55,621 nt of DNA, taken from Trichormus sp. M33_DOE_039. GTDB taxonomy: Bacteria > Cyanobacteriota > Cyanobacteriia > Cyanobacteriales > Nostocaceae. The stretch covers positions 1 through 55,621 of the forward strand of contig DVDT01000096.1 of the NCBI GenBank assembly GCA_015296085.1, in the 5' to 3' direction. Below the pieces are notes generated by a model. It did not search any database. It saw only the letters and a program-made list of their open reading frames with translations, and had not been told where the DNA came from. The stretch's first letter is position 1. Each line of letters begins with the position of its first letter. This document shows positions 43,777 to 52,014 of the stretch, one piece after another. The position numbers were made by a program, and so were the translations under genes.

Positions 43777-43884
43777 ATGATGAATAATTCAAAACGTCCT
43801 AATTCCTTGGGAGAATCTATGGTTATGGGTGTTTTAATTATGTTGACTAGCGTCAGCATCATCACAATCATGAGTATTTTCTAA
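43777..43884 (+). CDS. 35-residue single-helix membrane peptide
   Basis: A small frame starting ATG ATG at 43777 with AGGA (43766-43769) seven bases upstream, a good ribosome-binding site, and ending in TAA at 43882-43884. The peptide has a polar start with NNSKRPNSLGES and a hydrophobic Met/Ile-rich helix (VMGVLIMLTSVSIITIMSIF), so it should be a single-pass membrane protein. A clear Rho-independent terminator begins 36 bp later. This gene-like organisation supports a real small gene. I cannot match it to known photosystem, NDH-1 or cytochrome small subunits. Confidence 0.65.
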   Translation: MMNNSKRPNSLGESMVMGVLIMLTSVSIITIMSIF

Positions 43885-43919
43885 CAGTAAAAAATAAAAA
43901 ATTAGCAACAAAGATTTAC

Positions 43920-43950
43920 AAAACTCCCCTCAAAAATGAGAGGAGTTTTT
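43920..43950 (+). terminator. Rho-independent terminator of the 35-residue ORF
   Basis: AACTCC-C-CTC and GAG-A-GGAGTT arms (43922-43931 and 43938-43947) with loop AAAAAT and one internal mismatch, followed by TTT. Located 36 bp after the small ORF stop. Confidence 0.85.
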
Positions 43951-44002
43951 AAATTTACAGACAAAACTAGTGAATGCAGATTTGTATACAAAACTTGGCT
44001 AA

Positions 44003-44355
44003 ATTTATACCAGAAAACGTAAGATAGGTATTGATATAGAGCGATGCTCCGAAGGAGACGCTTCTCAAACAGAGACTTTACCCACTAACATTAACAATGG
44101 TGAAGTGACCGCAGACTTAGAACTAGACACCTTGAAAATAGCTGTAGTTAATCTTCATCAGGATCTACAACCTGCGATCGCCTTTAGTGTTGTCCATGAT
44201 TCCCATAATATTGTGGCAGTGGTTACAACCGATATGGTTATACCGTAGCCAAACAGTACGCCGAACTAGATGCTTGGGCAAAACACCCAGTTTCAACACT
44301 TTCCGCACCCTTTATGACCCTTGCATTTATGGCGTTACCAATCATTCCCGCATAG
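44003..44355 (+). pseudogene. unidentified frameshifted gene remnant
   Basis: Two adjacent frames look like one protein split by a frameshift near 44230-44245. The first reads ...[20 protein letters not shown] then [19 protein letters not shown] up to a TAG at 44246; the second continues [20 protein letters not shown] up to a TAG at 44353. No ATG with a ribosome-binding site opens it, and a short dispersed repeat (GCGATGCTCCGAAGGAGACG, about 44041) lies at its 5' side. I do not recognise the family. Non-coding origin is possible. Confidence 0.35.
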
Positions 44356-44472
44356 AAACTTAGCAACCAAGGCTTATTTAGCAGCAAAGACTTCCAATTT
44401 ATCTCACTTTGGGTGAACTAATTTTGAGCAACTACCATAATATAAGAGTCTGATAGTCAGGAATGCTGGATT

Positions 44473-45243
44473 ATGTATCAAACTGACCCACCACTTTCCC
44501 CAAAAGAAGTATTACCCACAATGTATGATCTTAAAAGTGAAGAGCCAGGAGAACCTGGTTTGCCAGATCAGTTTCATTTGTTGCAACCGCGTCTATTAGA
44601 CGAAACCTTTCGTCCGCCAAATTACCCCAGCGACCAGCTATTTACCGCTAGCGATTTAAATCTTTACTATGACCCACGCTATCCACTATGGTATAAACGA
44701 CCAGATTGGTTTACCGTTTTGGGTGTTTCCCGTCTCTACGAACAACGAGATTTGCGTTTAAGTTATGTAGTTTGGCAAGAGGGCGTTAATCCTTTTATTG
44801 TGGTGGAGTTGTTATCTCCTGGGACTGAACAAGAAGACTTGGGACAAACTAAATTGAGGGATGTTGAACAACCGCCAAGAAAATGGGAAGTGTATGAACG
44901 GATTTTACGTATTCCCTATTACGCAATCTTTGACCGCTATAAATATGAGTTTAGGTTATTTAGACTGGTCGGTGGTAGTTATTGTGAGATAGAACTAGCC
45001 GAATCACGCTTTTGGATACCAGAAATTCAGCTAGGGTTGGGTGTTTGGCAGGGTAGTTATCAAGATGTCGAACAGCGTTGGTTACGTTGGTATGATGAAA
45101 CGGGTAACTGGGTGTTAACGCCTGTAGAACAAGAAAGACAACGTGCTGAACAGGAAAAACAACGTGCTGAACAAGAAAGACAACGTGCTGAAAGATTAAT
45201 AGCGCAATTGCGATCGCTTGGAGTTGAACCGGATGATCAATAG
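44473..45243 (+). CDS. Uma2 family (DUF820) restriction-like nuclease-fold protein, paralogue 1
   Basis: A 256-residue Uma2/DUF820 protein. Family blocks are DWFTVLGVSRLYEQRDLRLS, PFIVVELLSPGTEQEDLGQT (core E-x-L-S motif), YYAIFDRYKYEFRLFRL, and the LGLGVWQGSYQDVE end block. A C-terminal coiled coil of repeated RQRAEQEK units (about 218-245) follows, common in cyanobacterial members. The PD-(D/E)xK-like fold suggests nuclease ancestry but cellular function is unknown. It is followed 65 bp later by a second copy on the same strand. Confidence 0.88.
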   Translation: MYQTDPPLSPKEVLPTMYDLKSEEPGEPGLPDQFHLLQPRLLDETFRPPNYPSDQLFTASDLNLYYDPRYPLWYKRPDWFTVLGVSRLYEQRDLRLSYVVWQEGVNPFIVVELLSPGTEQEDLGQTKLRDVEQPPRKWEVYERILRIPYYAIFDRYKYEFRLFRLVGGSYCEIELAESRFWIPEIQLGLGVWQGSYQDVEQRWLRWYDETGNWVLTPVEQERQRAEQEKQRAEQERQRAERLIAQLRSLGVEPDDQ

Positions 45244-45307
45244 GCTTTCACTATTGTTTCCGATATTATTGATATGTTCACGGCGGGCTACCCACTAATG
45301 AAAAGCC

Positions 45308-46084
45308 ATGTCAGAAACAACTCTAATTAAAATTCCACCCACCCAAGCAGAACTTCCCTATGATGACGGTGTTCCAATGGAAAGCGCAAGGCACAAAGCC
45401 CAGATGGACTTACTGATAGATGCCTTAATCCCTTGGTTGTCACAACGCGAAGATGGGTTTGTTGGTGGCAATATGTTTGTCTACTACAGTCTGGCGCAAG
45501 TGCGAAATAAAGACTTTAAAGGGCCAGACTTTTTTGTGGTACTGGGTGTCCCTCAAGGTGAACGCAAAAGTTGGGTAGTTTGGGAAGAAGGCAAAGCACC
45601 GGATGTCGTGATTGAGTTGCTTTCTGAAAGCACGGCCTCTACAGACAAAAATGAGAAAAAGCTGATTTATCAAAATCAAATGCGCGTACCTGAATATTTC
45701 TGGTACGACCCCTTTAACCCAGATGATTTGGCTGGGTTTTCTATCCAACAAAGAGTTTACCAACCCTTATCAGTCAATGAACGCCATCAATTATTCAGCG
45801 AATCGTTAGGGTTAGCCTTGCAGCGTTGGCCAGGAAATTATAAAGGGATAGATGCAACTTGGCTACGCTGGGCTACTGTGGATGGAGAATTACTCCCCAC
45901 CCCAGAAGAACAAGAACGCCAACTTGCTGAACAAGAAAGACAACGTGCTGATAAAGCTGAGTCACAGTTATTACAAACCGCAAGTAACTTACTGGCAACT
46001 GGAATGACAGTGGAACAGGTAGCTAATATCACAGGTATGGACATTTCAGCGATCGCAAACTTGCTGCCATCTTCTGAGTCGTAA
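45308..46084 (+). CDS. Uma2 family (DUF820) protein, paralogue 2
   Basis: A 258-residue Uma2/DUF820 protein. Landmarks are NMFVYYSLAQVRNKDFKGPD, WVVWEEGKAPDVVIELLSES, YQNQMRVPEYFWYDPFN and LGLALQRWPGNYKGIDATWL. The C-terminal coiled coil (RQLAEQERQRADKAESQ) is followed by a short helical tail LATGMTVEQVANITGMDIS often found in such proteins. It is a diverged tandem paralogue of the preceding gene. With the remnant at 12438 the window has three Uma2 loci. Confidence 0.88.
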   Translation: MSETTLIKIPPTQAELPYDDGVPMESARHKAQMDLLIDALIPWLSQREDGFVGGNMFVYYSLAQVRNKDFKGPDFFVVLGVPQGERKSWVVWEEGKAPDVVIELLSESTASTDKNEKKLIYQNQMRVPEYFWYDPFNPDDLAGFSIQQRVYQPLSVNERHQLFSESLGLALQRWPGNYKGIDATWLRWATVDGELLPTPEEQERQLAEQERQRADKAESQLLQTASNLLATGMTVEQVANITGMDISAIANLLPSSES

Positions 46085-46202
46085 GCAAGAATAAACCAGA
46101 TATATCGCTTGTACAGAGGCGATGAATTGAGTCTACAGCTCCTAGTTGGCAACGTTTCACCTTAAAATCTGGTGAGTAGCGAGACTGCAAACATACTTGA
46201 CC

Positions 46203-47123
46203 ATGCCTGACCAAAACCTCTTACTGCAACCTAGCACATTATGGAACAGTGTTAAAAAACAGACTAACCATGCTTTAGCCTGTGGTGCGCTGCTATCCAT
46301 CCCGACAGAATTTGAATTTGTCGAACAGGATGGAGTGCAATTTCTAGTGCGAATCTTAGCCAATCTTGTCCGTAAAGATACAGCCAAAAAACAACAAGAC
46401 AAACAAACCCAGACTACTGGCAAAGAGTTTAATCCCTTCCTACCCTATGAACAAGACTTATTTGTAGCTGATATCTTAGATACTCATGTATGTATATTAA
46501 ATAAGTTCAACGTTGTTGACTATCACTTATTAATTATCACCCGCGCCTTTGAAGAGCAGGAAAGTTTACTCACCCTGGGAGATTTTGCAGCTATGTGGGC
46601 GTGTTTAGCGGGGATGGACGGTTTAGTATTCTATAACGCTGGTAAAAATGCAGGTGCAAGTCAACGACACAAACACTTGCAACTTGTACCCCTACCGCTA
46701 ACATCTTCAGGAATACAAATACCCATAGAACCCCTTTTAGTCTCAGCCAAATTTCAGGATGCGATCGCCACTATCCCCGGATTACCATTTATACACGCTT
46801 TTGCTAAATTAAATCCAGAGTGGGTAGAGTTTCCATTCACAGGGGCTAAAGCTACCTTAGAAATTTATCACAACTTACTGCAAGCTGTAGGCCTAACCGC
46901 AATTGATGGTGACAGACAATCGGATGCTTATAACTTACTAGCAACTAGAGAATGGATGTTAATCGTACCGCGATCGCAAGAACACTTCCAATCTATCTCT
47001 GTAAACTCATTAGGATTTGCTGGTGCAATGCTTGTGAAAAACGCATCAGAAATGGAACTGCTCAAACGTCAAAGTCCAATGAATATCCTGAAAAATGTTG
47101 CAAAGTCAGTCAATAGTCACTAG
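46203..47123 (+). CDS. Ap4A phosphorylase (ATP adenylyltransferase)
   Basis: A 306-residue protein of the Ap4A phosphorylase family, cleaving diadenosine tetraphosphate with phosphate to ADP and ATP. The HIT-like catalytic motif is H156-K-H158-L-Q160 within SQRHKHLQLVPLP, and FNPFLPYEQDLFVADI and KFNVVDYHLLIITR match the family N-terminal part. The ATG 46203 is preferred over TTG 46197. It stands alone after the Uma2 pair and is followed by a palindromic repeat. Confidence 0.92.
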   Translation: MPDQNLLLQPSTLWNSVKKQTNHALACGALLSIPTEFEFVEQDGVQFLVRILANLVRKDTAKKQQDKQTQTTGKEFNPFLPYEQDLFVADILDTHVCILNKFNVVDYHLLIITRAFEEQESLLTLGDFAAMWACLAGMDGLVFYNAGKNAGASQRHKHLQLVPLPLTSSGIQIPIEPLLVSAKFQDAIATIPGLPFIHAFAKLNPEWVEFPFTGAKATLEIYHNLLQAVGLTAIDGDRQSDAYNLLATREWMLIVPRSQEHFQSISVNSLGFAGAMLVKNASEMELLKRQSPMNILKNVAKSVNSH

Positions 47124-47132
47124 CAAAAATGA

Positions 47133-47190
47133 CAGTCCGTAGTCAACACTTTAGTGCTAGTTTTCTCAGCACTAAAGTGCTTACTACAAA
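47133..47190. repeat. palindromic repeat, AAAGTNCTTACTAC family, copy 3
   Basis: Third copy. CAACACTTTAGTGCTAG pairs with CAGCACTAAAGTGCTTA around TTTTCT; the outer GTAGT/ACTAC also pair. It sits between convergent genes and may serve as a bidirectional terminator. Confidence 0.8.
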
Positions 47191-47200
47191 CCATCAAATT

Positions 47201-47692
47201 CTAGTTTATTGATTGAGAAGATTTTTTCTTTCTACCCAACAATAAACCCAATCCCACAATAGATAAGCCCATCATTGAGCCTGGTTCTGGAACACGACTG
47301 TAGTTTACAGATTGAGTTTCAGTTGCATCAGCATTCAGAAAGTCTTCACTAAATACAAAAAATTGATTGGACACTACATATTGCAAACCTAAACCTTGTC
47401 CATTGGGAATGTTGCCAAAAAAGTCAGTCAAAACTGCTGCGATCGGATCATCTGCTTCAGTAAATGTTTGACCATTGTAATTAGCAACAATCTTTAAGCC
47501 TTCTGAAACTTCTACAAATTGATCAGCAGCAGCAGTCTCACCAAAAGAAAAATAGCCTGTAAGAGTCTGATCAGCGTTAGAGAAATCATAGGTAATGTTT
47601 GCAGCTTGGACAGGCTGTACTTCTGCCAAAGTCAACATAAGAGTAGTTCCAGCAGTAGCAATTGCTAGCTTTTTGAAAATGGAGTTAATCAT
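47201..47692 (-). CDS. PEP-CTERM sorting domain protein
   Basis: A 163-residue exported protein. The signal peptide ends near residue 31 (PVQAAN). The mature domain is beta-rich (ITYDFSNADQTLTGYFSFGE; GLKIVANYNGQTFTEADDP). The C-terminus is a classic PEP-CTERM: VPEPGSMMGLSIVGLGLLLG then a basic cluster RKKKSS. Such proteins are processed by exosortase and linked to surface polysaccharide. It follows the alkaline phosphatase gene by 87 bp on the same strand, so the two may be co-transcribed. Confidence 0.9.
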   Translation of the reverse strand: MINSIFKKLAIATAGTTLMLTLAEVQPVQAANITYDFSNADQTLTGYFSFGETAAADQFVEVSEGLKIVANYNGQTFTEADDPIAAVLTDFFGNIPNGQGLGLQYVVSNQFFVFSEDFLNADATETQSVNYSRVPEPGSMMGLSIVGLGLLLGRKKKSSQSIN

Positions 47693-47779
47693 TTTTCCCT
47701 GAGTGAAAGATTGTTGGCTGAGTGGTGAGTTCCGAGTGGTATTTCTCTACGCAACACACCCTAATAACAGCAGGTTTAA

Positions 47780-49726
47780 TTACAATGCTGGGCCTGTCAG
47801 AGCAGCTTTCATCGCTTGGAAGATGTGGCTTTGGTCAACTACACCTCTAACACCAGGAACGGTGTAATTATTACCAGTGCTATCTGTAAACTGGACTTTC
47901 TGCCCCAAGGAACGAGTCAGTGCAGAAGAGTAAGCACCTTGGAAATAAACTGGTACAGGACGGTTAGTGTGGCTACCCCAAAGGTATTTTTGAGTTGGGT
48001 CAGAACCCCAGAAGTGACCAGCATCTTTAGGGTTGTGTTTGTTGTAGGTAATCTCTTTGGCGTTGTACTTCAACCCTCTAGCCAAGTTAGGATTAGCATT
48101 GGGAGTCAGCTTGGATACAAAGTCATTATTGAGAGTTAGATAGTGGTCATGGTCAGCAGTCACAAGAAGTAAATTCTTACTCCAACCACCATTTTTATCA
48201 ACCCAATTGATAACTTCTCCAACTGCTTTGTCAAAGTCATTCATTGTACCGATGAGGTTATCCATGTTGTCATCATGGGCTGACCAATCGATGTCACCAC
48301 CTTCCACCATCAGCCAGAAGCCATCTTTATCTTTACCTAGAACATTAAGAGCAGCTTTGGTCAAATCAGCCAAAGTAGGGTTCTCATTGACTTCTCTAGC
48401 CACAAAACTAGCGTCTGTTTCCCCAGCAGTAAGAGGACGAAATGTATCTGGGTTAGGGCCATTAACTGGGTTGCCGTTAGCATCGAGGACAGGAATACAC
48501 TCGTTTCTAGAACCAGGAATTATCTGACCTGATGGACAGGTAGCTGGTGTTCCTCCACCCACTACAGAGCTATAAAGAGAGAAGTTATTCAAGCCTGTTG
48601 TACTGTAGTCACCCTTAGAGGAACTTAAAGGAAGATTACCGTTTTGTCCACGCGCACCATACAGACCAAATAATTTACCGCCATTATTGGGGTCAACATT
48701 ATTAGCTGTATTCAGTAGAGTTTGAGTTGCGTTTTGTCCACGTTCTAAAAAGGTGTAACCATAACGATTAGATTCAGGACTGGGGTTATTTTTTAGATGC
48801 TCATAGGTGTCCTGTGTGATGTAGGTATAGTCATTACCAATATTGAGGGTGCTGAGAGGATGACCACCACCTAACAGCACATTGGGCTGAAAGTCTAACA
48901 ATGTCTGTTGTAAAATGCTGTCTTGGTTGCTCTTGCTGGGGTCATAAACACTGTCATACTTGTTACGACGATTGACATAAGAAGCCGCAGCCCCTGGTGT
49001 CGCGTGGCTAATAGGTACGGATGTAACCAATCCTGTGGCTTTGCCTTGTTCTTTGGCAATTTCCAAAATGGTTTTTAATCTTTTCTCGTATACATCTACA
49101 CCCATAGCATTGTTGTAGCTCTTAACACCTGTGTAGAGAGTTGTGGCGGTGTTAGCTGAATCGGGGTAGCTATATTTAATGTAATCTTTGTTGTAGCTAC
49201 CAGGATTGGCGGGAGATAGAGGAATCCAAGGAACTGGGCCGCCTTGAGTTACATCGTAACCTACTAAGTTGCCGGGTTGTGAACTATTACCATCAGCGAG
49301 ATTGCCTGGATTAAAAGGAGTAGGTTGGAAGGAAAAATCAGGACGAACATTACTCAAACCTGTGAATGAATTAGAGCCATCCAAAGCAGAGTTACCGGTG
49401 GAGCGTACCTGATTAGTAGGGTTAGCTGGTAGACTTCCTTGAATGGTTGTGCCGTAAGTTGTCACTAGTCCGTACCCAGTGAGATTTTGAAAGCTTAAAC
49501 CAGAACCTTTCCCACTAGTGTAAAAAGGCGCGCCTTTAGCTAAAGCTGCGGCTCTAGCCATGTTCCAGCCCATCCCATCACCAATCATGATGATGACATT
49601 AATACCATTACCCTCTGCCAGAGCGGATTCTATGCCAGGATTGCCAAATACCAACAAAATGGCACAAAAAAGGCTCGTCATAGCCAGTGCTAGCACTCGC
49701 CTGTACTTTTCTAAATATGAAATCAT
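47780..49726 (-). CDS. large alkaline phosphatase
   Basis: A 648-residue PhoA-superfamily alkaline phosphatase. The signal peptide spans about residues 1-37 (VLALAMTSLFCAILLVFG, ESALAEG). Metal and nucleophile motifs are VIIMIGDGMGWN (Asp50), PDSANTATTLYTGVKSYNNA (the nucleophile Ser is in DSANTAT), WLMVEGGDIDWSAHDDN, LLVTADHDHYLTL and SHTNRPVPVYFQG. Compared with E. coli PhoA it has large insertions of Asn/Gly/Pro-rich loops, common in cyanobacterial forms. I placed the start at the ATG ending at 49726 in front of the signal peptide. No convincing repeated Pho box was seen upstream. Confidence 0.93.
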   Translation of the reverse strand: MISYLEKYRRVLALAMTSLFCAILLVFGNPGIESALAEGNGINVIIMIGDGMGWNMARAAALAKGAPFYTSGKGSGLSFQNLTGYGLVTTYGTTIQGSLPANPTNQVRSTGNSALDGSNSFTGLSNVRPDFSFQPTPFNPGNLADGNSSQPGNLVGYDVTQGGPVPWIPLSPANPGSYNKDYIKYSYPDSANTATTLYTGVKSYNNAMGVDVYEKRLKTILEIAKEQGKATGLVTSVPISHATPGAAASYVNRRNKYDSVYDPSKSNQDSILQQTLLDFQPNVLLGGGHPLSTLNIGNDYTYITQDTYEHLKNNPSPESNRYGYTFLERGQNATQTLLNTANNVDPNNGGKLFGLYGARGQNGNLPLSSSKGDYSTTGLNNFSLYSSVVGGGTPATCPSGQIIPGSRNECIPVLDANGNPVNGPNPDTFRPLTAGETDASFVAREVNENPTLADLTKAALNVLGKDKDGFWLMVEGGDIDWSAHDDNMDNLIGTMNDFDKAVGEVINWVDKNGGWSKNLLLVTADHDHYLTLNNDFVSKLTPNANPNLARGLKYNAKEITYNKHNPKDAGHFWGSDPTQKYLWGSHTNRPVPVYFQGAYSSALTRSLGQKVQFTDSTGNNYTVPGVRGVVDQSHIFQAMKAALTGPAL

Positions 49727-49828
49727 TGCAGTATGCCTTGGATTTAATGAGTGCAATACCAATTCGTAATTTGTAATTAGGAATTTTGGTCTGGAGGTTT
49801 CTTTGGGAGAATTGGTATTTTTGGTTAA

Positions 49829-50041
49829 CTATTGGTATTGATAGAAGTTGGGTTCTTCGTGACTATAATAAGCGTCTGGATGCCCAACAATTATAGGTTT
49901 CACAACAGATTGTGTAGGAATTTGCACTGTAGCAATAGCTGGTTTTTGAGCTGGTGTGGCGAAGGAAAATACGACTGCCATTACTAAAGCAGATAGAAAA
50001 CAAGCTAATAAACGCCAATGGCGTTTCAGTAATAAAATCAT
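49829..50041 (-). CDS. tiny exported protein translationally coupled to CDF transporter
   Basis: A 70-residue protein with an N-terminal hydrophobic helix (about 10-30, LLACFLSALVMAVVFSFATP) acting as signal or anchor and a 40-residue external tail rich in His, Glu and Tyr (VGHPDAYYSHEEPNFYQYQ). The start codon overlaps the CDF stop as ATGA (ATG 50039-50041, TGA 50038-50040), so translation is probably coupled. The tail could bind divalent metal, fitting a partner role for the efflux pump. I know of no named family. Function is inferred from context only. Confidence 0.7.
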   Translation of the reverse strand: MILLLKRHWRLLACFLSALVMAVVFSFATPAQKPAIATVQIPTQSVVKPIIVGHPDAYYSHEEPNFYQYQ

Positions 50042-50829
50042 TGCACAAGCTCCTCTAAAGTGGGAAATAGTAGCTTTTCTGCTTGCTGACGATTGCTATT
50101 GCCACAAATTTCTGGTGGTAAATCACAAATGCAGTTCACATCTGTAATCTCTGCAATCTGACCGCGTAAACACTGCACACTTTGAATCACTAAATAAGCT
50201 GCAAATGTAGCTATTAGCACTGCCACAATTAAACTAATTACACCATCAGCCCAAGTCCAATTCAGCCAAATGACAGCGATCGCTGCTAACACTGCTCCCA
50301 CTGAACTGGCTACATCTGCTAACATATGCAGTAAAGCCCCCCTCATATTGAGGTCATGATGGCTACATCTGTGTAAACACTTGGCATTAAAACTGTTAAC
50401 TAATAGACCAATCAGAGCAGTGGTTAACATTGGTGCACCATGAATCTCTGTGGCGGGGGATTGCAAGCGCACCAAGGCTTCTCGAATAATCCAGCCAGCA
50501 ACAGCCGCTAGACTAATACCATTAATTAAGGCTGCTAGGACTTCCAATCGATAGCGTCCAAGTATTTTTCGTTGGGATAGAGATTGAGACAACCAGGCTG
50601 CAATCAGTGCTAAACCTAATGCTGCGACATCTGAGAAAATATGTTCAGCATCAGCTAAAAGCGATAAGCTATGACTCCAAATGCCCGCCCCTAGTTCTAT
50701 GCAAAAAAACACGCTTAGTAAAACTAAAGCAGTCCCAAGAGCCTGAACTTTCTGTTGCTCTGGTGTTGATGACATTACAACTGACCCTCTAACTTCATTG
50801 GTGCTTAACTCAACTGTTGAGCGTTTCAT
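50038..50829 (-). CDS. cation diffusion facilitator (zinc/cobalt-type) efflux transporter
   Basis: A 263-residue CDF protein of ZitB type with six membrane helices. Two metal-site motifs are visible: LADAEHIFSDV in helix 2 (HxxxD) and LHMLADVASSVG in helix 5 (HxxxD). The cytoplasmic C-terminal domain normally about 80 residues is replaced by a short Cys-containing tail (VNCICDLPPEICGNS). I chose the ATG ending at 50829 because AAGGA lies eight bases upstream; the frame continues to 50892. It exports Zn or related ions by family. A Zur/Fur-like palindrome lies 138 bp upstream, and a tiny exported protein is coupled downstream. Confidence 0.9.
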   Translation of the reverse strand: MKRSTVELSTNEVRGSVVMSSTPEQQKVQALGTALVLLSVFFCIELGAGIWSHSLSLLADAEHIFSDVAALGLALIAAWLSQSLSQRKILGRYRLEVLAALINGISLAAVAGWIIREALVRLQSPATEIHGAPMLTTALIGLLVNSFNAKCLHRCSHHDLNMRGALLHMLADVASSVGAVLAAIAVIWLNWTWADGVISLIVAVLIATFAAYLVIQSVQCLRGQIAEITDVNCICDLPPEICGNSNRQQAEKLLFPTLEELVQ

Positions 50830-50966
50830 TGAATGTCCTTGTGCTGTCAGCACCATTCTAAATCCCTGAATACCTGTACATTCCTGCAACAATTTACCAG
50901 ATTTAAAGTTAATTTTTATCTAAATAAGGTTTAATAACAGGTAAAAATTTCAGTATTTACCGAAAA

Positions 50967-50981
50967 TGAAAATGGTTATTA
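50967..50981. promoter_or_regulatory. candidate Zur/Fur-type box upstream of CDF gene
   Basis: TGAAAATGGTTATTA matches the 7-1-7 consensus TGATAAT-N-ATTATCA of FUR-family sites in 11 of 14 positions. It sits 138 bp before the CDF start, in an AT-rich gap shared with the cysteine-rich secreted protein gene. Binding is inferred. Confidence 0.4.
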
Positions 50982-51145
50982 TATTCAGTTTGATACCAAA
51001 CTACTGGTAAATTTGCAAATAACTAAAAATGAGGTAAGGATGCAATATCTCTCTACCTCATGTATTAGTTGTAGTATATAAAGCTGAGATGAACAACAGA
51101 GAATTTACTAATTTAGCTCTTGAGCTTTATGCTGAACTAGGGTGT

Positions 51146-51499
51146 TTATTTAGGTTTGATAAAAATACATTTGACTGTGACATGACCACTAGAAGAGTAG
51201 GTGCAAGTTGTACAGCGATTAGTGCCATTAACTCCCTGACTATTAGTCCCAGGTGCATTGGTGGTTTCACAAGTTTTCTGTTCTGTTGAACCACCCCCTG
51301 GTTGTGCGATCGGCAGTTGAGTATTAGTCTGGGCTTGGCGTAAACTAACTAATGTATAGTTTGCGGAGTGGACAGCATCAGCACAGTTACGAGAGATAAC
51401 TTCAGCTTGGGGTTGTGCAGCCATTGCGCTAGTAGAGACTAACGCGGTTGCTAGGATTGTCATACTTACCATTGTGGTGCGAACGAGATTCATCATCAT
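51146..51499 (-). CDS. small secreted cysteine-containing protein
   Basis: A 117-residue exported protein. The signal peptide spans residues 1-28 (MVSMTILATALVSTSAMAA, AMA-A cleavage). The mature 90 residues contain five cysteines (SRNC, KTC, RC-TTC, VKC) and a Gly/Asn/Thr-rich linker; disulfides or metal binding are possible. AAGGA precedes the run of three ATGs; either the first or second is the start. It lies upstream of the CDF gene on the same strand, but a 250-bp gap with the Zur-like box separates them. Family unknown. Confidence 0.7.
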   Translation of the reverse strand: MMMNLVRTTMVSMTILATALVSTSAMAAQPQAEVISRNCADAVHSANYTLVSLRQAQTNTQLPIAQPGGGSTEQKTCETTNAPGTNSQGVNGTNRCTTCTYSSSGHVTVKCIFIKPK

Positions 51500-52014
51500 G
51501 GTTTCCTTCGATTCAGTAGTGAAGTTTGTGCAGTGTTGTTTAACACCTTCACTTACTATTTAGGTTGGGGTCTGATTTTTTATGCAGCAATAGCCAGCAA
51601 AGTAGAAAACTAATGACTAATGACTGGTGACTATTAAGGGACTTCCAGAAAATAAATTATTCAATGGGTCAGAGCAAAGATGATCATTGTATTCTTCCTC
51701 CCCTGCTTCCCCTGCTCCCCTGCCTCCCATGCTTACCAAAGCGATTGTATATTTTTTTAGTTGTAAGTCCCTAACTCAGCACTCCCATAGCTATTTAGTT
51801 AGAATTGTGATATCAAGGAATTCCAATACCAGAGCGATAGCCAAAATCGGTTTGTGCAAAAGATTTGAGCTTACTTAATTAGAATCACTAATTTAGCAAG
51901 TAGAGATATTCTCTAGTAATTAATTTTTAATAGTTTTTAAGTAACACTGATGCTTACATTCTCTAGCTATGGCTCAAGGTATAGGTAAACAACTTACTAA
52001 CCGAGAAGTCGATT
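51500..52014. other. 515-bp divergent intergenic region
   Basis: Upstream of two divergent genes. A pyrimidine-rich repeat of CCCCTGCTTCCCCTGCTCCCC type lies at about 51693-51730, a common Nostocales spacer repeat. No ORF with signal or ribosome-binding site was found. Both promoters are expected here but none is clear. Confidence 0.5.

Noticed and set aside
49727-49828. Pho box upstream of the alkaline phosphatase
   Set aside because: Only a single TTAACC-type half-site is visible instead of tandem repeats at 11-bp spacing, so I do not call it.
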